NCBI GenBank assembly: GCA_016791065.1
Contig: JAEUOD010000013.1
Coordinates: forward strand, 1 to 36,641
Source of the DNA: Dechloromonas sp.
Lineage (GTDB): Bacteria > Pseudomonadota > Gammaproteobacteria > Burkholderiales > Rhodocyclaceae
Direction of reading: 5' to 3'
Length of the DNA: 36,641 nucleotides
The stretch's first letter is position 1. Each line of letters starts with the position of its first letter. Below are positions 8,064 through 18,700 of the stretch, in pieces. The translations under genes and the position numbers were made by a program. The notes below the pieces were generated by a model. That model saw nothing but the letters and a program-made list of their open reading frames with translations. It searched no databases and was not told the DNA's origin.

Positions 8064-8097
8064 GCGGCCGACCGGGCAGGATAAGCCCGGCGGCCGC
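8064..8097 (+). other. strong intercistronic hairpin after the second acyl-CoA dehydrogenase
   Basis: GCGGCCG (8064-8070) pairs with CGGCCGC (8091-8097) and CCGGGC (8072-8077) with GCCCGG (8085-8090), leaving one bulged A at 8071 and a 7-nt loop. A 13-bp, almost all G-C stem within a 63-nt gap. No T-run, so more likely an mRNA-stability or attenuation element than a full terminator. Confidence 0.65.
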
Positions 8098-8116
8098 CCC
8101 AACACGGAGACAAGAC

Positions 8117-8728
8117 ATGAACGACCAGGCCCCAATCGATTTCTGGTTCGATTTTTCCAGCCCCTACGGCTACCTGATGGCCGAGAAGATCGACGCCGTC
8201 GCCGCCAAACATGGCCGCAAGGTGAAATGGCACCCGATCCTGCTCGGCGTCATCTTTCAGGCCACCGGCTCGCGTCCGCCGGCCGATGCCGTCAGCAGCA
8301 AGGGCAAGTACATCGCCCGCGATTTCGAACGCTCGGCCCGCCACATGGGCATCCCCTACAACCCGCCCAGCCGCTTCCCGCTGCCGACGCAGAACGCCGC
8401 CCGCGCCTACTACTGGCTGCACGGCCAGGATTGCGCGCTGGCCCGGCAATTCGCCCACTCCGTCTATCGCGCCTTTTTCGTGGACAATCGCGACATTTCA
8501 TCGCCTGATACGGTGCTCGACATTGCTGCCGGACTTGGTATTGACCGTGATGCCCTGGCCAGCGCGCTGCAAACACCCGAGGTCAAGGCGCGTCTCAAGG
8601 ACGAATGCGACAAGGCACTGGCCGCCGGCGTCTTCGGCTCGCCGCACGTCATCATCGACGGCGAGCCCTTCTTCGGCGCCGACCGCCTGCCGCAGATCGA
8701 ACACTGGCTCGAAAGCGGCGGTTTCTGA
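8117..8728 (+). CDS. 2-hydroxychromene-2-carboxylate isomerase family protein (DsbA/GST-kappa fold)
   Basis: A 203-residue thioredoxin-fold protein of the kappa-GST-like isomerase group. The N-terminal [10 protein letters not shown] (residues 11-20) has the conserved Ser-Pro pair that binds glutathione in HCCA isomerase, and [21 protein letters not shown]-like sequence near 170-192 is the cis-Pro/substrate loop, ending in the common GxDRL motif. The family isomerises aromatic ring-cleavage intermediates or uses glutathione; here the true substrate is not evident. It may act on an alpha,beta-unsaturated or CoA-linked compound of the operon (speculative). GGAG lies 8 nt before the ATG. The gene ends one base before the start of the LOG gene. 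Confidence 0.88.
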   Translation: MNDQAPIDFWFDFSSPYGYLMAEKIDAVAAKHGRKVKWHPILLGVIFQATGSRPPADAVSSKGKYIARDFERSARHMGIPYNPPSRFPLPTQNAARAYYWLHGQDCALARQFAHSVYRAFFVDNRDISSPDTVLDIAAGLGIDRDALASALQTPEVKARLKDECDKALAAGVFGSPHVIIDGEPFFGADRLPQIEHWLESGGF

Positions 8729-8729
8729 G

Positions 8730-9335
<606 letters not shown>

Positions 9336-9387
9336 TACCGGCAAACACGATTCACTCAGGACAAATACGCAAAAAAAGCGAGGAGAC

Positions 9388-10995
9388 ATGACTACCCTGA
9401 AAACCCAACTCAACCCGCGCGGCGCCGATTTCCAGGCCAACGCGGCGGCCATGCGGACGGTCGTTGCCGACCTCCATGAAAAGGTCGAGAAGATCGCGCT
9501 CGGCGGCCCCGAGGCTGCCCGCCAGAAGCATCTGGCGCGCGGCAAGCTGCTGCCGCGTGAGCGGGTCAATGGCCTGCTCGACCCCGGCACGCCCTTCCTC
9601 GAGATAGGACAATTCGCGGCGTATGGAATGTACGGCGGCGATGTGCCGGCGGCCTCGGTGATCGCCGGCATCGGCCGCGTCGAGGGCGTCGAATGCATGA
9701 TCGTCGCCAACGACGCCACCGTGAAGGGCGGCACCTACTACCCGCTGACGGTGAAGAAGCACCTGCGCGCCCAGGAAATCGCCCTCGAAAACCGTCTGCC
9801 TTGCATCTATCTGGTCGACTCCGGCGGTGCCTTCCTGCCCCTGCAGGACGAGGTCTTCCCGGACAAGGAGCACTTCGGTCGCATCTTCTTCAACCAGGCC
9901 AACCTGTCGGCGCAAGGCATTCCGCAGATCGCCGCCGTGCTCGGCTCCTGCACCGCCGGCGGCGCCTACGTGCCGGCGATGTGCGACGAGTCGATCATCG
10001 TCAAGAACCAGGGCACGATCTTTCTCGGCGGCCCGCCGCTGGTCAAGGCCGCCACCGGTGAAGTGGTGTCGGCCGAAGACCTCGGCGGTGCCGACGTGCA
10101 TACCCGCATTTCGGGCGTCGTCGACCATCTGGCCGAAAACGACGCCCACGCGCTGGCCATCGCCCGCCGCATCGTGCGCGACCTCAACTGGAAAAAGTCC
10201 CCGCCGGTTACGCTGACGCCGCCGCTCGAACCGCGCTATGCGACGGAAGAGCTGTATGGCGTCATTCCGACCGATTCGAAAAAGCCCTTCGATGTGCGCG
10301 AGATCATCGCCCGTGTCGTCGACGATTCCGACTTCGACGAATTCAAGGCACGCTACGGCACAACGCTGGTCTGCGGATTCGCCCTAATCTGGGGTTACCC
10401 GGTGGGGATCGTCGCCAACAACGGCATCCTGTTCTCCGAATCAGCGCTCAAGGGCGCCCATTTCATCGAACTCTGCGCCCAGCGCGGCATCCCGCTCGTC
10501 TTCCTGCAGAACATCACCGGCTTCATGGTCGGCCGCAAGTACGAAAACGGTGGCATCGCCCGCGACGGCGCCAAGATGGTCACGGCGGTCGCCACGGCCA
10601 AGGTGCCGAAATTCACCGTCGTCATCGGCGGCAGCTTCGGCGCCGGTAACTACGGCATGTGCGGCCGCGCCTACAGCCCGCGCTTCCTCTGGATGTGGCC
10701 GAATGCCCGCATCTCGGTGATGGGCGGCGAACAGGCGGCCGGCGTACTGGCCACGGTCAAGCGCGATGGCATCGAGGCATCCGGCAAGACCTGGAGCGCC
10801 GAGGAAGAGGCCGCCTTCAAGGCGCCGATCCGCGAACAGTACGAAAGCCAGGGCCACCCCTACTATGCCAGCGCCCGCCTCTGGGACGACGGCATCATCG
10901 ACCCGGCCGACACCCGGCGCGTCCTCGGCCTCGGTCTGTCTGCCTCCATGAACGCCCCGGCCGAAGACACCAAGTTCGGCATCTTCCGGATGTAA
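9388..10995 (+). CDS. liuB: 3-methylcrotonyl-CoA carboxylase beta (carboxyltransferase) subunit
   Basis: A 535-residue carboxyltransferase of the acyl-CoA carboxylase family, full length for MCC beta. It moves the carboxyl group from carboxybiotin on LiuD to 3-methylcrotonyl-CoA, giving 3-methylglutaconyl-CoA. Visible family features include the [12 protein letters not shown] start of the N-terminal half, two crotonase-like halves, [17 protein letters not shown] around 188-204 and [18 protein letters not shown] near 411-428, the Gly-rich oxyanion-forming segments. The MCC-type text ([17 protein letters not shown]) rather than propionyl-CoA carboxylase wording, and the company of liuA, liuC, liuD and liuE, set the specificity. 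AGGAG is 3 nt upstream of the ATG, a tight spacing. A 9-nt gap separates it from liuC. Confidence 0.96.
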   Translation: MTTLKTQLNPRGADFQANAAAMRTVVADLHEKVEKIALGGPEAARQKHLARGKLLPRERVNGLLDPGTPFLEIGQFAAYGMYGGDVPAASVIAGIGRVEGVECMIVANDATVKGGTYYPLTVKKHLRAQEIALENRLPCIYLVDSGGAFLPLQDEVFPDKEHFGRIFFNQANLSAQGIPQIAAVLGSCTAGGAYVPAMCDESIIVKNQGTIFLGGPPLVKAATGEVVSAEDLGGADVHTRISGVVDHLAENDAHALAIARRIVRDLNWKKSPPVTLTPPLEPRYATEELYGVIPTDSKKPFDVREIIARVVDDSDFDEFKARYGTTLVCGFALIWGYPVGIVANNGILFSESALKGAHFIELCAQRGIPLVFLQNITGFMVGRKYENGGIARDGAKMVTAVATAKVPKFTVVIGGSFGAGNYGMCGRAYSPRFLWMWPNARISVMGGEQAAGVLATVKRDGIEASGKTWSAEEEAAFKAPIREQYESQGHPYYASARLWDDGIIDPADTRRVLGLGLSASMNAPAEDTKFGIFRM

Positions 10996-11004
10996 GGAAA
11001 AATC

Positions 11005-11790
11005 ATGTTTACGACACTTGAAATTGAACTCACCGGCAAGGTCGCCACGATCTGGATGAATCGTCCGGACATGCACAATGCCTTCGACGAAACCCTGATC
11101 GCCGAACTCACCGCCGCCTGCGTCGCCCTCGACGAGGACAAAGACGTCCGCGTTGTCGTCCTCGCCGGACGCGGCAAGAGCTTCTCGGCCGGCGCCGACC
11201 TCAACTGGATGAAACGCGCCGCCAACAACGGCCTCGACGACAACCTCAATGACGCCCGTGCCCTGGCCAACATGCTGCGCGTCCTGGCCGAGATGAAGAA
11301 ACCGACCATCGCCCGCGTCCAGGGCGCCGCCCTGGGCGGCGGCACCGGCCTGACGGCGGCCTGCGACATCGCCGTCGCCTCGACCAAGGCCTTCTTCGCT
11401 ACCTCCGAGGTCAAGTTCGGCATCATCCCGTCGGCGATCAGCCCCTATGTCGTGCGCGCCATCGGCGCCCGCCAGGCCTACCGTTACTTCCAGTCGGCCG
11501 AGCGCATCGACGCCGCCCGCGCCCGCGAACTCGGCCTCGTCCATGAAGCGGTCGAGCCGGAGCAACTCGACGCCAAGGTGCAGGAAATCGTCGATGCCCT
11601 GATCGTCGGCGGCCCACTCGCCCAGGCCGCCGCCAAGGACCTGATCCGCGCCGTGGACAACCAGCCGATCAACCACACGCTGGTCGAGGACACCGCCCAC
11701 CGCATCGCCCACCTGCGCGCCACGCCGGAAGCCAAGGACGGCATCGCCGCCTTCCTCGACAAGCGCCAGCCGGGCTGGCTCGCGGAGTAA
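11005..11790 (+). CDS. liuC: methylglutaconyl-CoA hydratase (crotonase family)
   Basis: A 261-residue enoyl-CoA hydratase. It adds water to 3-methylglutaconyl-CoA to give HMG-CoA. The oxyanion-hole residues are in SAGADLNWM (61-69) and GAALGGGTG (108-116); the catalytic acid is E135 in ATSEVKFGIIPS. The pattern fits AUH-like hydratases, which sit between the MCC genes in liu operons. It is 9 nt after liuB and 5 nt before liuD, so it is surely co-transcribed and probably coupled. Specificity comes from context; the sequence alone would say crotonase family. Confidence 0.94.
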   Translation: MFTTLEIELTGKVATIWMNRPDMHNAFDETLIAELTAACVALDEDKDVRVVVLAGRGKSFSAGADLNWMKRAANNGLDDNLNDARALANMLRVLAEMKKPTIARVQGAALGGGTGLTAACDIAVASTKAFFATSEVKFGIIPSAISPYVVRAIGARQAYRYFQSAERIDAARARELGLVHEAVEPEQLDAKVQEIVDALIVGGPLAQAAAKDLIRAVDNQPINHTLVEDTAHRIAHLRATPEAKDGIAAFLDKRQPGWLAE

Positions 11791-11795
11791 TCGCC

Positions 11796-13796
11796 ATGTT
11801 CAACAAAATCCTGATCGCCAACCGCGGAGAGATCGCCTGCCGGGTCATCAAGACGGCCCGCCGCATGGGTATCCGCACCGTTGCCGTCTATTCCGAAGCC
11901 GATGCCAATGCCCGTCACGTCCGCCTCGCCGACGAGGCCGTGCTGCTCGGCCCGGCCGCTGCGCGCGAGTCTTATTTGGTGGCTGACAAGATCGTCGAAG
12001 CCTGCAAGCGCACCGGCGCCCAGGCAGTGCATCCCGGCTACGGCTTCCTCTCCGAGAACGCCGACTTCGCCGACGCGCTGGCCGCCAACGGCATCGCCTT
12101 CATCGGCCCACCGGCCTCGGCCATCCGCGCCATGGGCTCCAAGTCCGAAGCCAAGAAGCTGATGGGCGCCGCCAACGTGCCGCTGACCCCGGGCTACCAC
12201 GGCGACGACCAGACACCGGAACTGCTGCACAAGGAAGCCGACGCCATCGGCTACCCGGTGCTGATCAAGGCCGCCGCCGGCGGTGGCGGCAAGGGCATGC
12301 GCCTAGTCGAAAAATCCGCCGATTTCCCCGATGCGCTGGCCTCCTGCAAGCGCGAAGCGATTTCCAGCTTCGGCGACGACCACGTGCTGATCGAGAAGTA
12401 CATCACCAAGCCGCGCCACATCGAAATCCAGGTCTTCGCCGACAGCCACGGCGACTGCGTCTATCTCTTCGAGCGCGACTGCTCGGTGCAGCGCCGCCAC
12501 CAGAAGGTGCTGGAAGAAGCGCCGGCCCCCGGCATGACCGACGCCCGCCGGCACGAGATGGGCAAGGCCGCCGTGGCGGCTGCCAAGGCGGTCGGCTACG
12601 TCGGTGCCGGCACGGTCGAGTTCATCGCCAACCAGGACGGTTCGTTCTATTTCATGGAAATGAACACCCGTCTGCAGGTCGAGCACCCGGTCACTGAAAT
12701 GATCACCGGCCAGGACCTCGTCGAATGGCAATTGCGCGTCGCCGCCGGCCAGCCACTGCCGCTTGCCCAGGAACAGCTGCAGATTCGCGGCCATGCCCTC
12801 GAAGCCCGCATTTACGCCGAGGACGCCAACAAGGGCTTCCTGCCCTCGACCGGCAAGCTCGTGCGCCTGTCGCCGCCAGCTGAATCGATCAATGTGCGCG
12901 TCGACACCGGTGTCGAGGAAAGCGACGAGATCACGCCCTTCTACGACCCGATGATCGCCAAGCTCATCGTCTGGGACGAGCACCGCGACGCTGCCCTCGC
13001 CCGCATGCGCAAGGCGCTGGCCGATTACCAGGTCGCGGGGGTGACGACCAACATCGACTTTCTCTCCCGTCTCGTCGCCTGCCCGGCCTTCGCCGGCGCC
13101 GACCTCGACACCGGCCTGATCGAGCGCCAGAAGGACTTCCTCTTCCCCGCCGTCCAGGCCGTGCCGCGCGATGCCCTGCTCGTCGCCACGGTCGGCGAGC
13201 TGCTCTGGGAACAGCATGAAGCCAAGGTGGCCGCCAAGGCCAGCGGCGACCCCTGGTCGCCCTGGCACGCCCGCGATGGCTGGCGCATGAACCTGTCGGC
13301 CGCGCGCACCATCAGCTTCAAGGATGGCGAGGCGCTGGTCGATGTGCAGGTGCGCTATCACCGCGACCAATGGCAAATCACCCTGGCCGGCGAAACCACG
13401 CTGGCCCGCGGCAAGAAGCTGGAGGGCGACCGCTTTGCCGTCGAACTCGACGACCGCCGGCTGATCGCCTCGGTCGTCGCCGTCGACGACAAACGCAGCA
13501 TCTTCCTCAATGGAAGCACGCACTCACTCCTGCGCGATGACCCATTGCACCGCGTCGATGCCGGCGACAGCCACGGCGGCGGGCTGACCGCGCCGATGCC
13601 CGGCAAGGTCGTCGCCCTGCTCGCCCAACCCGGCCAGAAGGTCGAGAAAGGCACGCCGCTGCTGATCCTCGAAGCGATGAAGATGGAACACACCATCACC
13701 GCCCCCGCCACCGGCACCGTCAAGGCCTTCTGCTATGCGGCCGGCGAACAGGTGGCCGACGGTGCGGCGCTGGTGGAATTCGAAGGAGAAGGCTGA
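11796..13796 (+). CDS. liuD: 3-methylcrotonyl-CoA carboxylase alpha subunit (biotin carboxylase + biotin carrier)
   Basis: A 666-residue biotin-dependent subunit that uses ATP and bicarbonate to carboxylate its own biotin, then hands the carboxyl group to LiuB. Residues 1-450 are the biotin carboxylase: [13 protein letters not shown] at the start, the ATP-grasp glycine loop [10 protein letters not shown] (about 160-169) and the catalytic [14 protein letters not shown] segment (about 288-301). Residues 450-590 are the linking/BT region, and the C-terminal 75 residues are the biotinyl domain with the biotin-accepting lysine in EAMKMEHT, about K629. Full length and intact. Its stop overlaps the liuE ATG by one base. 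Its bicarbonate need gives a rationale for the carbonic anhydrase domain upstream. Confidence 0.97.
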   Translation: MFNKILIANRGEIACRVIKTARRMGIRTVAVYSEADANARHVRLADEAVLLGPAAARESYLVADKIVEACKRTGAQAVHPGYGFLSENADFADALAANGIAFIGPPASAIRAMGSKSEAKKLMGAANVPLTPGYHGDDQTPELLHKEADAIGYPVLIKAAAGGGGKGMRLVEKSADFPDALASCKREAISSFGDDHVLIEKYITKPRHIEIQVFADSHGDCVYLFERDCSVQRRHQKVLEEAPAPGMTDARRHEMGKAAVAAAKAVGYVGAGTVEFIANQDGSFYFMEMNTRLQVEHPVTEMITGQDLVEWQLRVAAGQPLPLAQEQLQIRGHALEARIYAEDANKGFLPSTGKLVRLSPPAESINVRVDTGVEESDEITPFYDPMIAKLIVWDEHRDAALARMRKALADYQVAGVTTNIDFLSRLVACPAFAGADLDTGLIERQKDFLFPAVQAVPRDALLVATVGELLWEQHEAKVAAKASGDPWSPWHARDGWRMNLSAARTISFKDGEALVDVQVRYHRDQWQITLAGETTLARGKKLEGDRFAVELDDRRLIASVVAVDDKRSIFLNGSTHSLLRDDPLHRVDAGDSHGGGLTAPMPGKVVALLAQPGQKVEKGTPLLILEAMKMEHTITAPATGTVKAFCYAAGEQVADGAALVEFEGEG

Positions 13797-14701
13797 TGCT
13801 CCCTAAGCGCGTCAAGATCGTCGAAGTCGGCCCGCGCGATGGCCTGCAGAACGAAAAGCAGGTCGTCCCGACCGAGATCAAGATCGAACTGATCGACCGC
13901 CTGGCCGAGGCCGGGCTGTCGGTGATCGAGGCCACCTCCTTCGTCTCGCCGAAGTGGGTGCCGCAGATGGGCGACAACGCCGCCGTGCTGGCCGGGATCA
14001 AGCGCCGGCCCGGCGTCACCTACACCGCGCTCAGCCCCAACCTGCAGGGCTTCGACGGTGCCGTGGCGGCCAAGGCCGACGAGGTGGCGATCTTCGCCGC
14101 GGCCTCCGAAAGCTTCTCGAAGAAGAACATCAACTGCAGCATCGCCGAAAGCCTGAAGCGTTTCGAGCCCGTGGTGTCCGCTGCCTCGGCACTCGAAATC
14201 CCGGTGCGCGGCTATGTTTCCTGCGTCGTCGGCTGCCCCTACGAAGGCGATATCGCGCCGGAACAGGTCGCTGGCGTGGCGAAAACCCTGTTCGACATGG
14301 GCTGCTACGAGGTCTCGCTCGGCGACACCATCGGCGTCGGCAACCCGGCCTCGGTCCAGCGCATGCTCGAGGCCTGCGCCCGGGCCGTGCCGATGGCCAG
14401 GCTGGCCGGTCATTACCACGACACCTACGGCATGGCGATTGCCAATATCCACGCCTCGCTGCAGATGGGCCTGGCGGTATTCGACAGTTCGGTGGCCGGG
14501 CTAGGCGGCTGTCCCTACGCGAAAGGCGCCTCCGGCAACGTGGCGACCGAGGATGTCGTCTATCTGCTTCAGGGCCTGGGCATTGAAACCGGCATCGATC
14601 TGGCTAAACTGGCGGCTATCGGCGACTGGATTTCCAGCGCCATCAATCGCCCGAATGGCGCCAAGGCCGGCCGGGCACTCTGTGCCAAAGCCGCCGTGTG
14701 A
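13796..14701 (+). CDS. liuE: hydroxymethylglutaryl-CoA lyase
   Basis: A 301-residue TIM-barrel lyase splitting HMG-CoA into acetyl-CoA and acetoacetate, the last leucine-pathway step. The start [11 protein letters not shown] (10-20) carries the catalytic Arg-Asp, HYHDTYG (206-212) holds the metal-binding histidines, and the signature [19 protein letters not shown] (235-253) contains catalytic C239. Length is typical of bacterial enzymes. It starts on the last base of liuD and its final codons overlap the GTG of the next gene (GTGTGA), so coupling continues past the known pathway genes into genes of unknown role. Confidence 0.96.
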   Translation: MLPKRVKIVEVGPRDGLQNEKQVVPTEIKIELIDRLAEAGLSVIEATSFVSPKWVPQMGDNAAVLAGIKRRPGVTYTALSPNLQGFDGAVAAKADEVAIFAAASESFSKKNINCSIAESLKRFEPVVSAASALEIPVRGYVSCVVGCPYEGDIAPEQVAGVAKTLFDMGCYEVSLGDTIGVGNPASVQRMLEACARAVPMARLAGHYHDTYGMAIANIHASLQMGLAVFDSSVAGLGGCPYAKGASGNVATEDVVYLLQGLGIETGIDLAKLAAIGDWISSAINRPNGAKAGRALCAKAAV

Positions 14702-15684
14702 GTTTTCTTTCCGCCGTCGCCGATCTGCTGAAACCGCCCCCGCCGCCCGAGCCCCGGCTCCAGGCGGCGTTGACGCGGGTGATCGGGATGGTCGATCCCT
14801 TCCTGCGCGCCCTGCCCAACCTGGAGCGCCAGCTCGCACCGGCGGTCGAACATGCCCTCGGTTATTGCGAAGGCCTGGTCGCCTCCCTCCCGGGGCCAAT
14901 TGCCATTGATCGCCGGGCCTTCGGGGCCGATCCGCTGGTTCATGCCCTGTTTGCCACGGCCGGCGACATCGATGAAATGCTCGGCCGCAGCCAGGCCATC
15001 CGCGACACCATCGACCACCCCGAATCCTGGCGCGGCGACCACTTCCACGCCATGCTCGCCGCCCGGCGCCAGCAGAAGAAGCAGTTCGGCATGGCGCAGC
15101 AGGGTGACATCATCCGCAACGACGTGGCCCAGGAAGTGCTGTTTTTCGCCGACCAGACCCTGGTCGAACCGAGCTGCGATCTCGAAACCACGCGCCAGCG
15201 CCTGCGCGAAAAGGCGCTCGAAAGTCTGCTTCACAGCTTCAATTCGCATGTCGAGGCCCTGCGCCGCGAACGCCAGGGACTGCGCACCGATGCGTCGCTC
15301 GAACAGGCCCAGTTGGCACGCCATTGCGACAGCGCCGACGAACGCTGCACCGTCCATACCCGCCACCTCGCGGAACTCGACTTCCGCCTGCGCCAGAGCG
15401 CCGAGGCGCTGATGCCGGAAAATCTCGCCCAGACCCTGATCGATTTCCTGCTCGCACCGGAAACCGCACTCCGCCTGCGGCCGGTCAGCGTCACCGTGGA
15501 CCGCCTCGGCATCGTGCATGGCGAAGCGGATGCGGACATTCAGCTCGATACCCTGCAGTTTCCGGAACTAATCACCCGCGACCGGCGTCAGCATATCGCC
15601 ATGCTCGTCACCATTCCCTGCAAGGATGCCCTTGTCGCCGTGGAAAGGGCGCGCGACCGCCAACACCGTTACCTGATCATCTAA
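14698..15684 (+). CDS. conserved hypothetical protein, helical, cytoplasmic
   Basis: A 328-residue protein that I do not recognise. There is no signal peptide or membrane segment. The first 25 residues include a Pro-rich stretch (KPPPPPEPR, 12-20). Residues 25-235 are predicted to be mostly alpha-helical, with many Arg/Glu/Gln residues and pairs such as [15 protein letters not shown]; the last 80 residues look like an alternating beta region ([16 protein letters not shown], about 258-273) ending in HRYLII. It starts with GTG inside the end of liuE and its stop overlaps the next ATG by one base. Tight coupling to liuE suggests a related or shared expression need, but no function can be assigned. 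It is not obviously foreign in base composition. Confidence 0.8.
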   Translation: MSFLSAVADLLKPPPPPEPRLQAALTRVIGMVDPFLRALPNLERQLAPAVEHALGYCEGLVASLPGPIAIDRRAFGADPLVHALFATAGDIDEMLGRSQAIRDTIDHPESWRGDHFHAMLAARRQQKKQFGMAQQGDIIRNDVAQEVLFFADQTLVEPSCDLETTRQRLREKALESLLHSFNSHVEALRRERQGLRTDASLEQAQLARHCDSADERCTVHTRHLAELDFRLRQSAEALMPENLAQTLIDFLLAPETALRLRPVSVTVDRLGIVHGEADADIQLDTLQFPELITRDRRQHIAMLVTIPCKDALVAVERARDRQHRYLII

Positions 15685-15878
15685 TGCTCGCCTCACCCTG
15701 CATCAACGTCTGCAAGATGGACCCCGCCAGCAAGCTGTGCACCGGCTGCTACCGGACCATCGATGAAATCACCGTCTGGTCGCGCACCGACGACGCCGAG
15801 CGCGCCCGCATCCTGGCCGCCGTCGCCCGCCGCCGCGACGAGCAGGCCACCCTGAACGCCGAAGCGCGCGGCAACTGA
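15684..15878 (+). CDS. DUF1289 small cysteine-rich protein
   Basis: A 64-residue protein of the DUF1289 (Fe-S-protein-like) family. Four cysteines at 6, 10, 19 and 22 give the spacing C-x3-C-x8-C-x2-C, followed by the family's conserved Arg (R24) and the TIDEITVWS segment. Such a cluster can bind zinc or an iron-sulfur centre; the true ligand and function are unknown. The ATG overlaps the preceding stop by one base. It is followed 15 nt later by a second, shorter protein with identical cysteine spacing. Confidence 0.85.
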   Translation: MLASPCINVCKMDPASKLCTGCYRTIDEITVWSRTDDAERARILAAVARRRDEQATLNAEARGN

Positions 15879-15893
15879 ACTGCCGGAACCCTC

Positions 15894-16067
15894 ATGGAAA
15901 ACCAGGAAGAAGAACTCTACCAGTGCGTCGGCGTCTGCATGGCCGACCCCGACTCCGGCTACTGCCTCGGCTGCGGCCGCCCGCCGCTCGGTGAGCCGGG
16001 CATCGTCGCGGAAGTTGTTGCCACCGACAGGACGCCGCAGCACGCCGACCCGGACAGCCCGGAATGA
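15894..16067 (+). CDS. second, shortened DUF1289-like cysteine-rich protein
   Basis: A 57-residue reading frame, shorter than usual gene-finder limits, lying exactly in the gap between two coupled genes. Cysteines 11, 15, 24 and 27 repeat the C-x3-C-x8-C-x2-C spacing of the preceding protein, followed by G-R29 as in DUF1289. After the cluster the helix that is present in the first copy (WSRTDDAERARIL) is missing and is replaced by an acidic, Pro-rich tail (DPDSPE at the end). The stop overlaps the ATG of the downstream MBL gene (ATGA). The tight fit and conserved motif make it a real gene; a weak ribosome site (CCGGAA) precedes the ATG. Confidence 0.8.
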   Translation: MENQEEELYQCVGVCMADPDSGYCLGCGRPPLGEPGIVAEVVATDRTPQHADPDSPE

Positions 16068-16978
16068 AACTCGAGCTCCCGGCGTCGCTGCTCGTCCTCG
16101 AGCGCGGCTGGCTGTCGGCCAACAACATCCTCTTTTACGAGGGCGAGAATGCGACGCTGGTCGATAGCGGCTACGTCACCCACGCCGCGCAGACGGTCGA
16201 ACTGGTCGACAATGCGCTGGACGGCCGCAAACTCAAGCGCCTGATCAACACCCACTCGCACTCCGATCATATCGGCGGCAATGCCGCGCTGCAGGCGGCT
16301 TTCGGCTGCGAGGTCATCGTCCCCGCCGGGCTGCACGCGGCGATCGCCGACTGGGACGAGGATGCCCTGCTGCTCTCGCCGCTCGGCCAGCAGTCGGCGC
16401 GCTTCCAGCACGACAGTCTGCTCGGCGCCGGCAACGAGATCGAGATGGGCGGCCTGAACTGGAAGACCCTGGCCGTTCCCGGCCACGACATGGAAGCACT
16501 CGGCTATTACAACCCGGAGAAGCGCATCCTGATTTCCGGCGATGCGCTCTGGGAAAACGGCTTCGGGGTCATCTTCTCGGAACTGCTCGGCGAGGCCGAC
16601 GGCCTGGCCAGCACGCGGGAAACCTTGCAGATGCTGGCCAAACTGCCGGTCGATATCGTCATCCCCGGCCACGGCAGCCCCTTCGCCAACGTCGACGCCG
16701 CCCTCGAGCGGGCATTCCGGCGGCTCGACATGTTTACTGCCGAAATCGACAAGCTGGCCTGGCATGCGATCAAGGTCATCGTTTCCTTCGCCATGCTCGA
16801 ACGGCGGCGGCTGCCGGTGGAACAGTTCCGCCAGTTCGTCGTCGGCCTGCCCTTCGCGGTCGATGTCAATCGGCGCTATCTTGGTCTCGACGATGAAGCT
16901 TTGGTCGCCCGCGTCGAACGCGACCTCCTGCTGGTGAACGCCTTGCGCCGCGAAGGCGGGGATATCGTCGCCGGCTGA
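16064..16978 (+). CDS. MBL-fold metallo-hydrolase
   Basis: A 304-residue metallo-beta-lactamase-fold hydrolase, different from the one at 351-1388. The motif THSHSDH (63-69) gives ligands H64, H66, D68 and H69; [10 protein letters not shown] (about 138-147) and [10 protein letters not shown] (about 159-168) provide the remaining metal ligands, and PGHGSPF near 202-208 the last histidine. The C-terminal hundred residues are helical. The substrate is unknown. It is the last gene of the run that starts at 1943; the next gene begins 64 nt later after a promoter-like AT-rich stretch. Confidence 0.87.
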   Translation: MKLELPASLLVLERGWLSANNILFYEGENATLVDSGYVTHAAQTVELVDNALDGRKLKRLINTHSHSDHIGGNAALQAAFGCEVIVPAGLHAAIADWDEDALLLSPLGQQSARFQHDSLLGAGNEIEMGGLNWKTLAVPGHDMEALGYYNPEKRILISGDALWENGFGVIFSELLGEADGLASTRETLQMLAKLPVDIVIPGHGSPFANVDAALERAFRRLDMFTAEIDKLAWHAIKVIVSFAMLERRRLPVEQFRQFVVGLPFAVDVNRRYLGLDDEALVARVERDLLLVNALRREGGDIVAG

Positions 16979-17042
16979 TATCCGCTGGTTTCCGCCAATT
17001 CGGAGTCGTAAAATGAAATCCTTATATAGGGAGGATTTCACC

Positions 17043-18656
17043 ATGACTTTTCGCAATCGCCTCCTTCTCGGGATGGCGCTGATCATGGCTGCTTTCATGG
17101 CTGCGATAGCCGTCTCGTACACTGGCCTGCGCGCCACTTCGGCACAGTTCGGCACTTTCCTCGACGGGGTGGGAGCGCTGCATAGCAGCTACCAGGACAT
17201 GTACGCCCAAGGCCTGCAGATGGGCCAGGCCTTGCGTAACATCGTTCTCGACCCGGCCAACCCGAAGGCTTATCAAAATCTCGAAAAGGCCCGCAAGGAC
17301 TTCGCGACGGCCCGCGAAGCCGCCGTCGCGGCGAGCGCCAAGGTCGACGATTTCAGCGCCCTCATCAACCGTCTCGGGCCGCTCGCCGCCGCCCAATCCG
17401 AAGCCCAAACGGCAGTCATGGCAGCCCTCAAGGCTGGCCAGATCGAGGAAGGCAAAAATCTCATCAACAGCCGCGAAACGCCCGCCTGGCGCACGCTCAA
17501 GCAAGCCCTGCTCGATGATCTCGACGCCCTGCACAAACTGACCGACGCCCGGCGAGCCGAAGTCGAGGGCAAGGCCGAGCGACTACAGGCGATCACTCTC
17601 GGTCTCGCCCTGCTGGCGGTCGTCATCGGCATCGGCAGCGTCGTCACCACCCTGACCTACGTTCGCCGCGAACTGGGTGGCGAGCCGGCTTATGCCAGGA
17701 CGGTTGCCAACGCCATCGCCACCGGCGACCTGACCCAGCCGATCAGCCTGGGCGACAACGAACGGGGCAGCCTGCTCGCCGCACTTGCCACCATGCAGGA
17801 GCACCTGCGCGAATTGGTTTGCGCCCTGGCGAGCCACGCCCGCGAGGTGGGCGAGACGGCGCGGCAACTGGGCGAGGCAACCGATCAAGTCGCCGCCGGC
17901 AGCCAACAGCAGATAGGCCGCGCCGAGGAAATGGTCGGCAATGTCGACAACCTCGCCACCAGCCTGCGCGACGTGATGGCTGCCGTGACCGAGGCGGAAA
18001 GGATCGTCGGCGAGTCGCAAGTGATATCGGACAGCGGCGCCAGCCTTGCCGGCAAGGCTGCAGGGGAAACCGGGGCAATGGCCGGTTCGGTACGCCAGAC
18101 GGCCAGCCATGTTCAGGATCTCGGCGCCCAATCTGCCCAGATCAACTCGATTCTCGGCGTCATCTCGGACATCGCGAGCCAGACCAACCTGCTTGCCCTC
18201 AATGCCGCCATCGAGGCGGCGCGAGCCGGGGAACAGGGGCGCGGTTTCGCGGTGGTGGCCGACGAGGTGCGCAAGCTGGCCGAACGAACGACGCAATCGA
18301 CCGCGGAAATTTCAGCCATGGTCGACAGCATCCAGTCCGGCACCCAACGTGCCGTCGCCGGGATGGAATCGGGACTGCTTCAGGTTGGTGAAAGTGTCGA
18401 ACTCTCCAACCAGGCACGCGAGGCCTTCGATCGCATGAATGCCAGCACGCTCCGGGTCAACCAAGTTGTCCAGCAGATCGCCAACGCCATCAGGGTCGAG
18501 AATGCCAACGAGCAGGCCATCCACAGCCATGTGGAAGAAGTCAGCAGGCTCATCGCGCAGAACGATGCCGCCATGCAGAATGTCGTCAGTTCAGCGGACC
18601 GCCTCAAGACGACGTCAGCAGCATTGAATCAAGCGGTTGCACGCTTCCGGGTCTAG
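17043..18656 (+). CDS. methyl-accepting chemotaxis protein
   Basis: A 537-residue transmembrane chemoreceptor. TM1 is about residues 8-27, followed by a helical periplasmic sensor of about 155 residues (28-183; four-helix-bundle-like, with many Ala/Lys), TM2 184-206, HAMP about 207-260 and the cytoplasmic signalling coiled coil to the end. The hairpin tip around 375-425 is fully conserved ([19 protein letters not shown] and [18 protein letters not shown]). No C-terminal CheR-docking pentapeptide is seen. I chose the ATG at 17043 because GGGAGG lies 8 nt upstream; an ATG at 17013 would add ten residues before the membrane anchor. The ligand is unknown. It is monocistronic and faces a convergent gene. 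Confidence 0.93.
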   Translation: MTFRNRLLLGMALIMAAFMAAIAVSYTGLRATSAQFGTFLDGVGALHSSYQDMYAQGLQMGQALRNIVLDPANPKAYQNLEKARKDFATAREAAVAASAKVDDFSALINRLGPLAAAQSEAQTAVMAALKAGQIEEGKNLINSRETPAWRTLKQALLDDLDALHKLTDARRAEVEGKAERLQAITLGLALLAVVIGIGSVVTTLTYVRRELGGEPAYARTVANAIATGDLTQPISLGDNERGSLLAALATMQEHLRELVCALASHAREVGETARQLGEATDQVAAGSQQQIGRAEEMVGNVDNLATSLRDVMAAVTEAERIVGESQVISDSGASLAGKAAGETGAMAGSVRQTASHVQDLGAQSAQINSILGVISDIASQTNLLALNAAIEAARAGEQGRGFAVVADEVRKLAERTTQSTAEISAMVDSIQSGTQRAVAGMESGLLQVGESVELSNQAREAFDRMNASTLRVNQVVQQIANAIRVENANEQAIHSHVEEVSRLIAQNDAAMQNVVSSADRLKTTSAALNQAVARFRV

Positions 18657-18665
18657 GCGTGCTCA

Positions 18666-18693
18666 TCCCCGGTGAGCGTCAGACGCCCGGGGA
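18666..18693. terminator. stem-loop between convergent genes
   Basis: TCCCCGG (18666-18672) pairs with CCGGGGA (18687-18693), and inside it GCGT (18676-18679) pairs with ACGC (18683-18686). This compact hairpin lies 9 nt after the chemoreceptor stop and 7 nt before the stop of the opposing amidohydrolase, fitting a two-way terminator, although no T-run is present. Confidence 0.55.
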
Positions 18694-18700
18694 CGCCGCT

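Noticed and set aside
6533-8458. Long minus-strand open frame (641 codons) opposite the second acyl-CoA dehydrogenase
   Set aside because: Same GC-bias artefact; it crosses several real genes and shows no recognisable domain.
17013-17042. Earlier ATG for the chemoreceptor
   Set aside because: The ten extra residues precede the membrane anchor, and the GGGAGG ribosome site is placed correctly only for the ATG at 17043.
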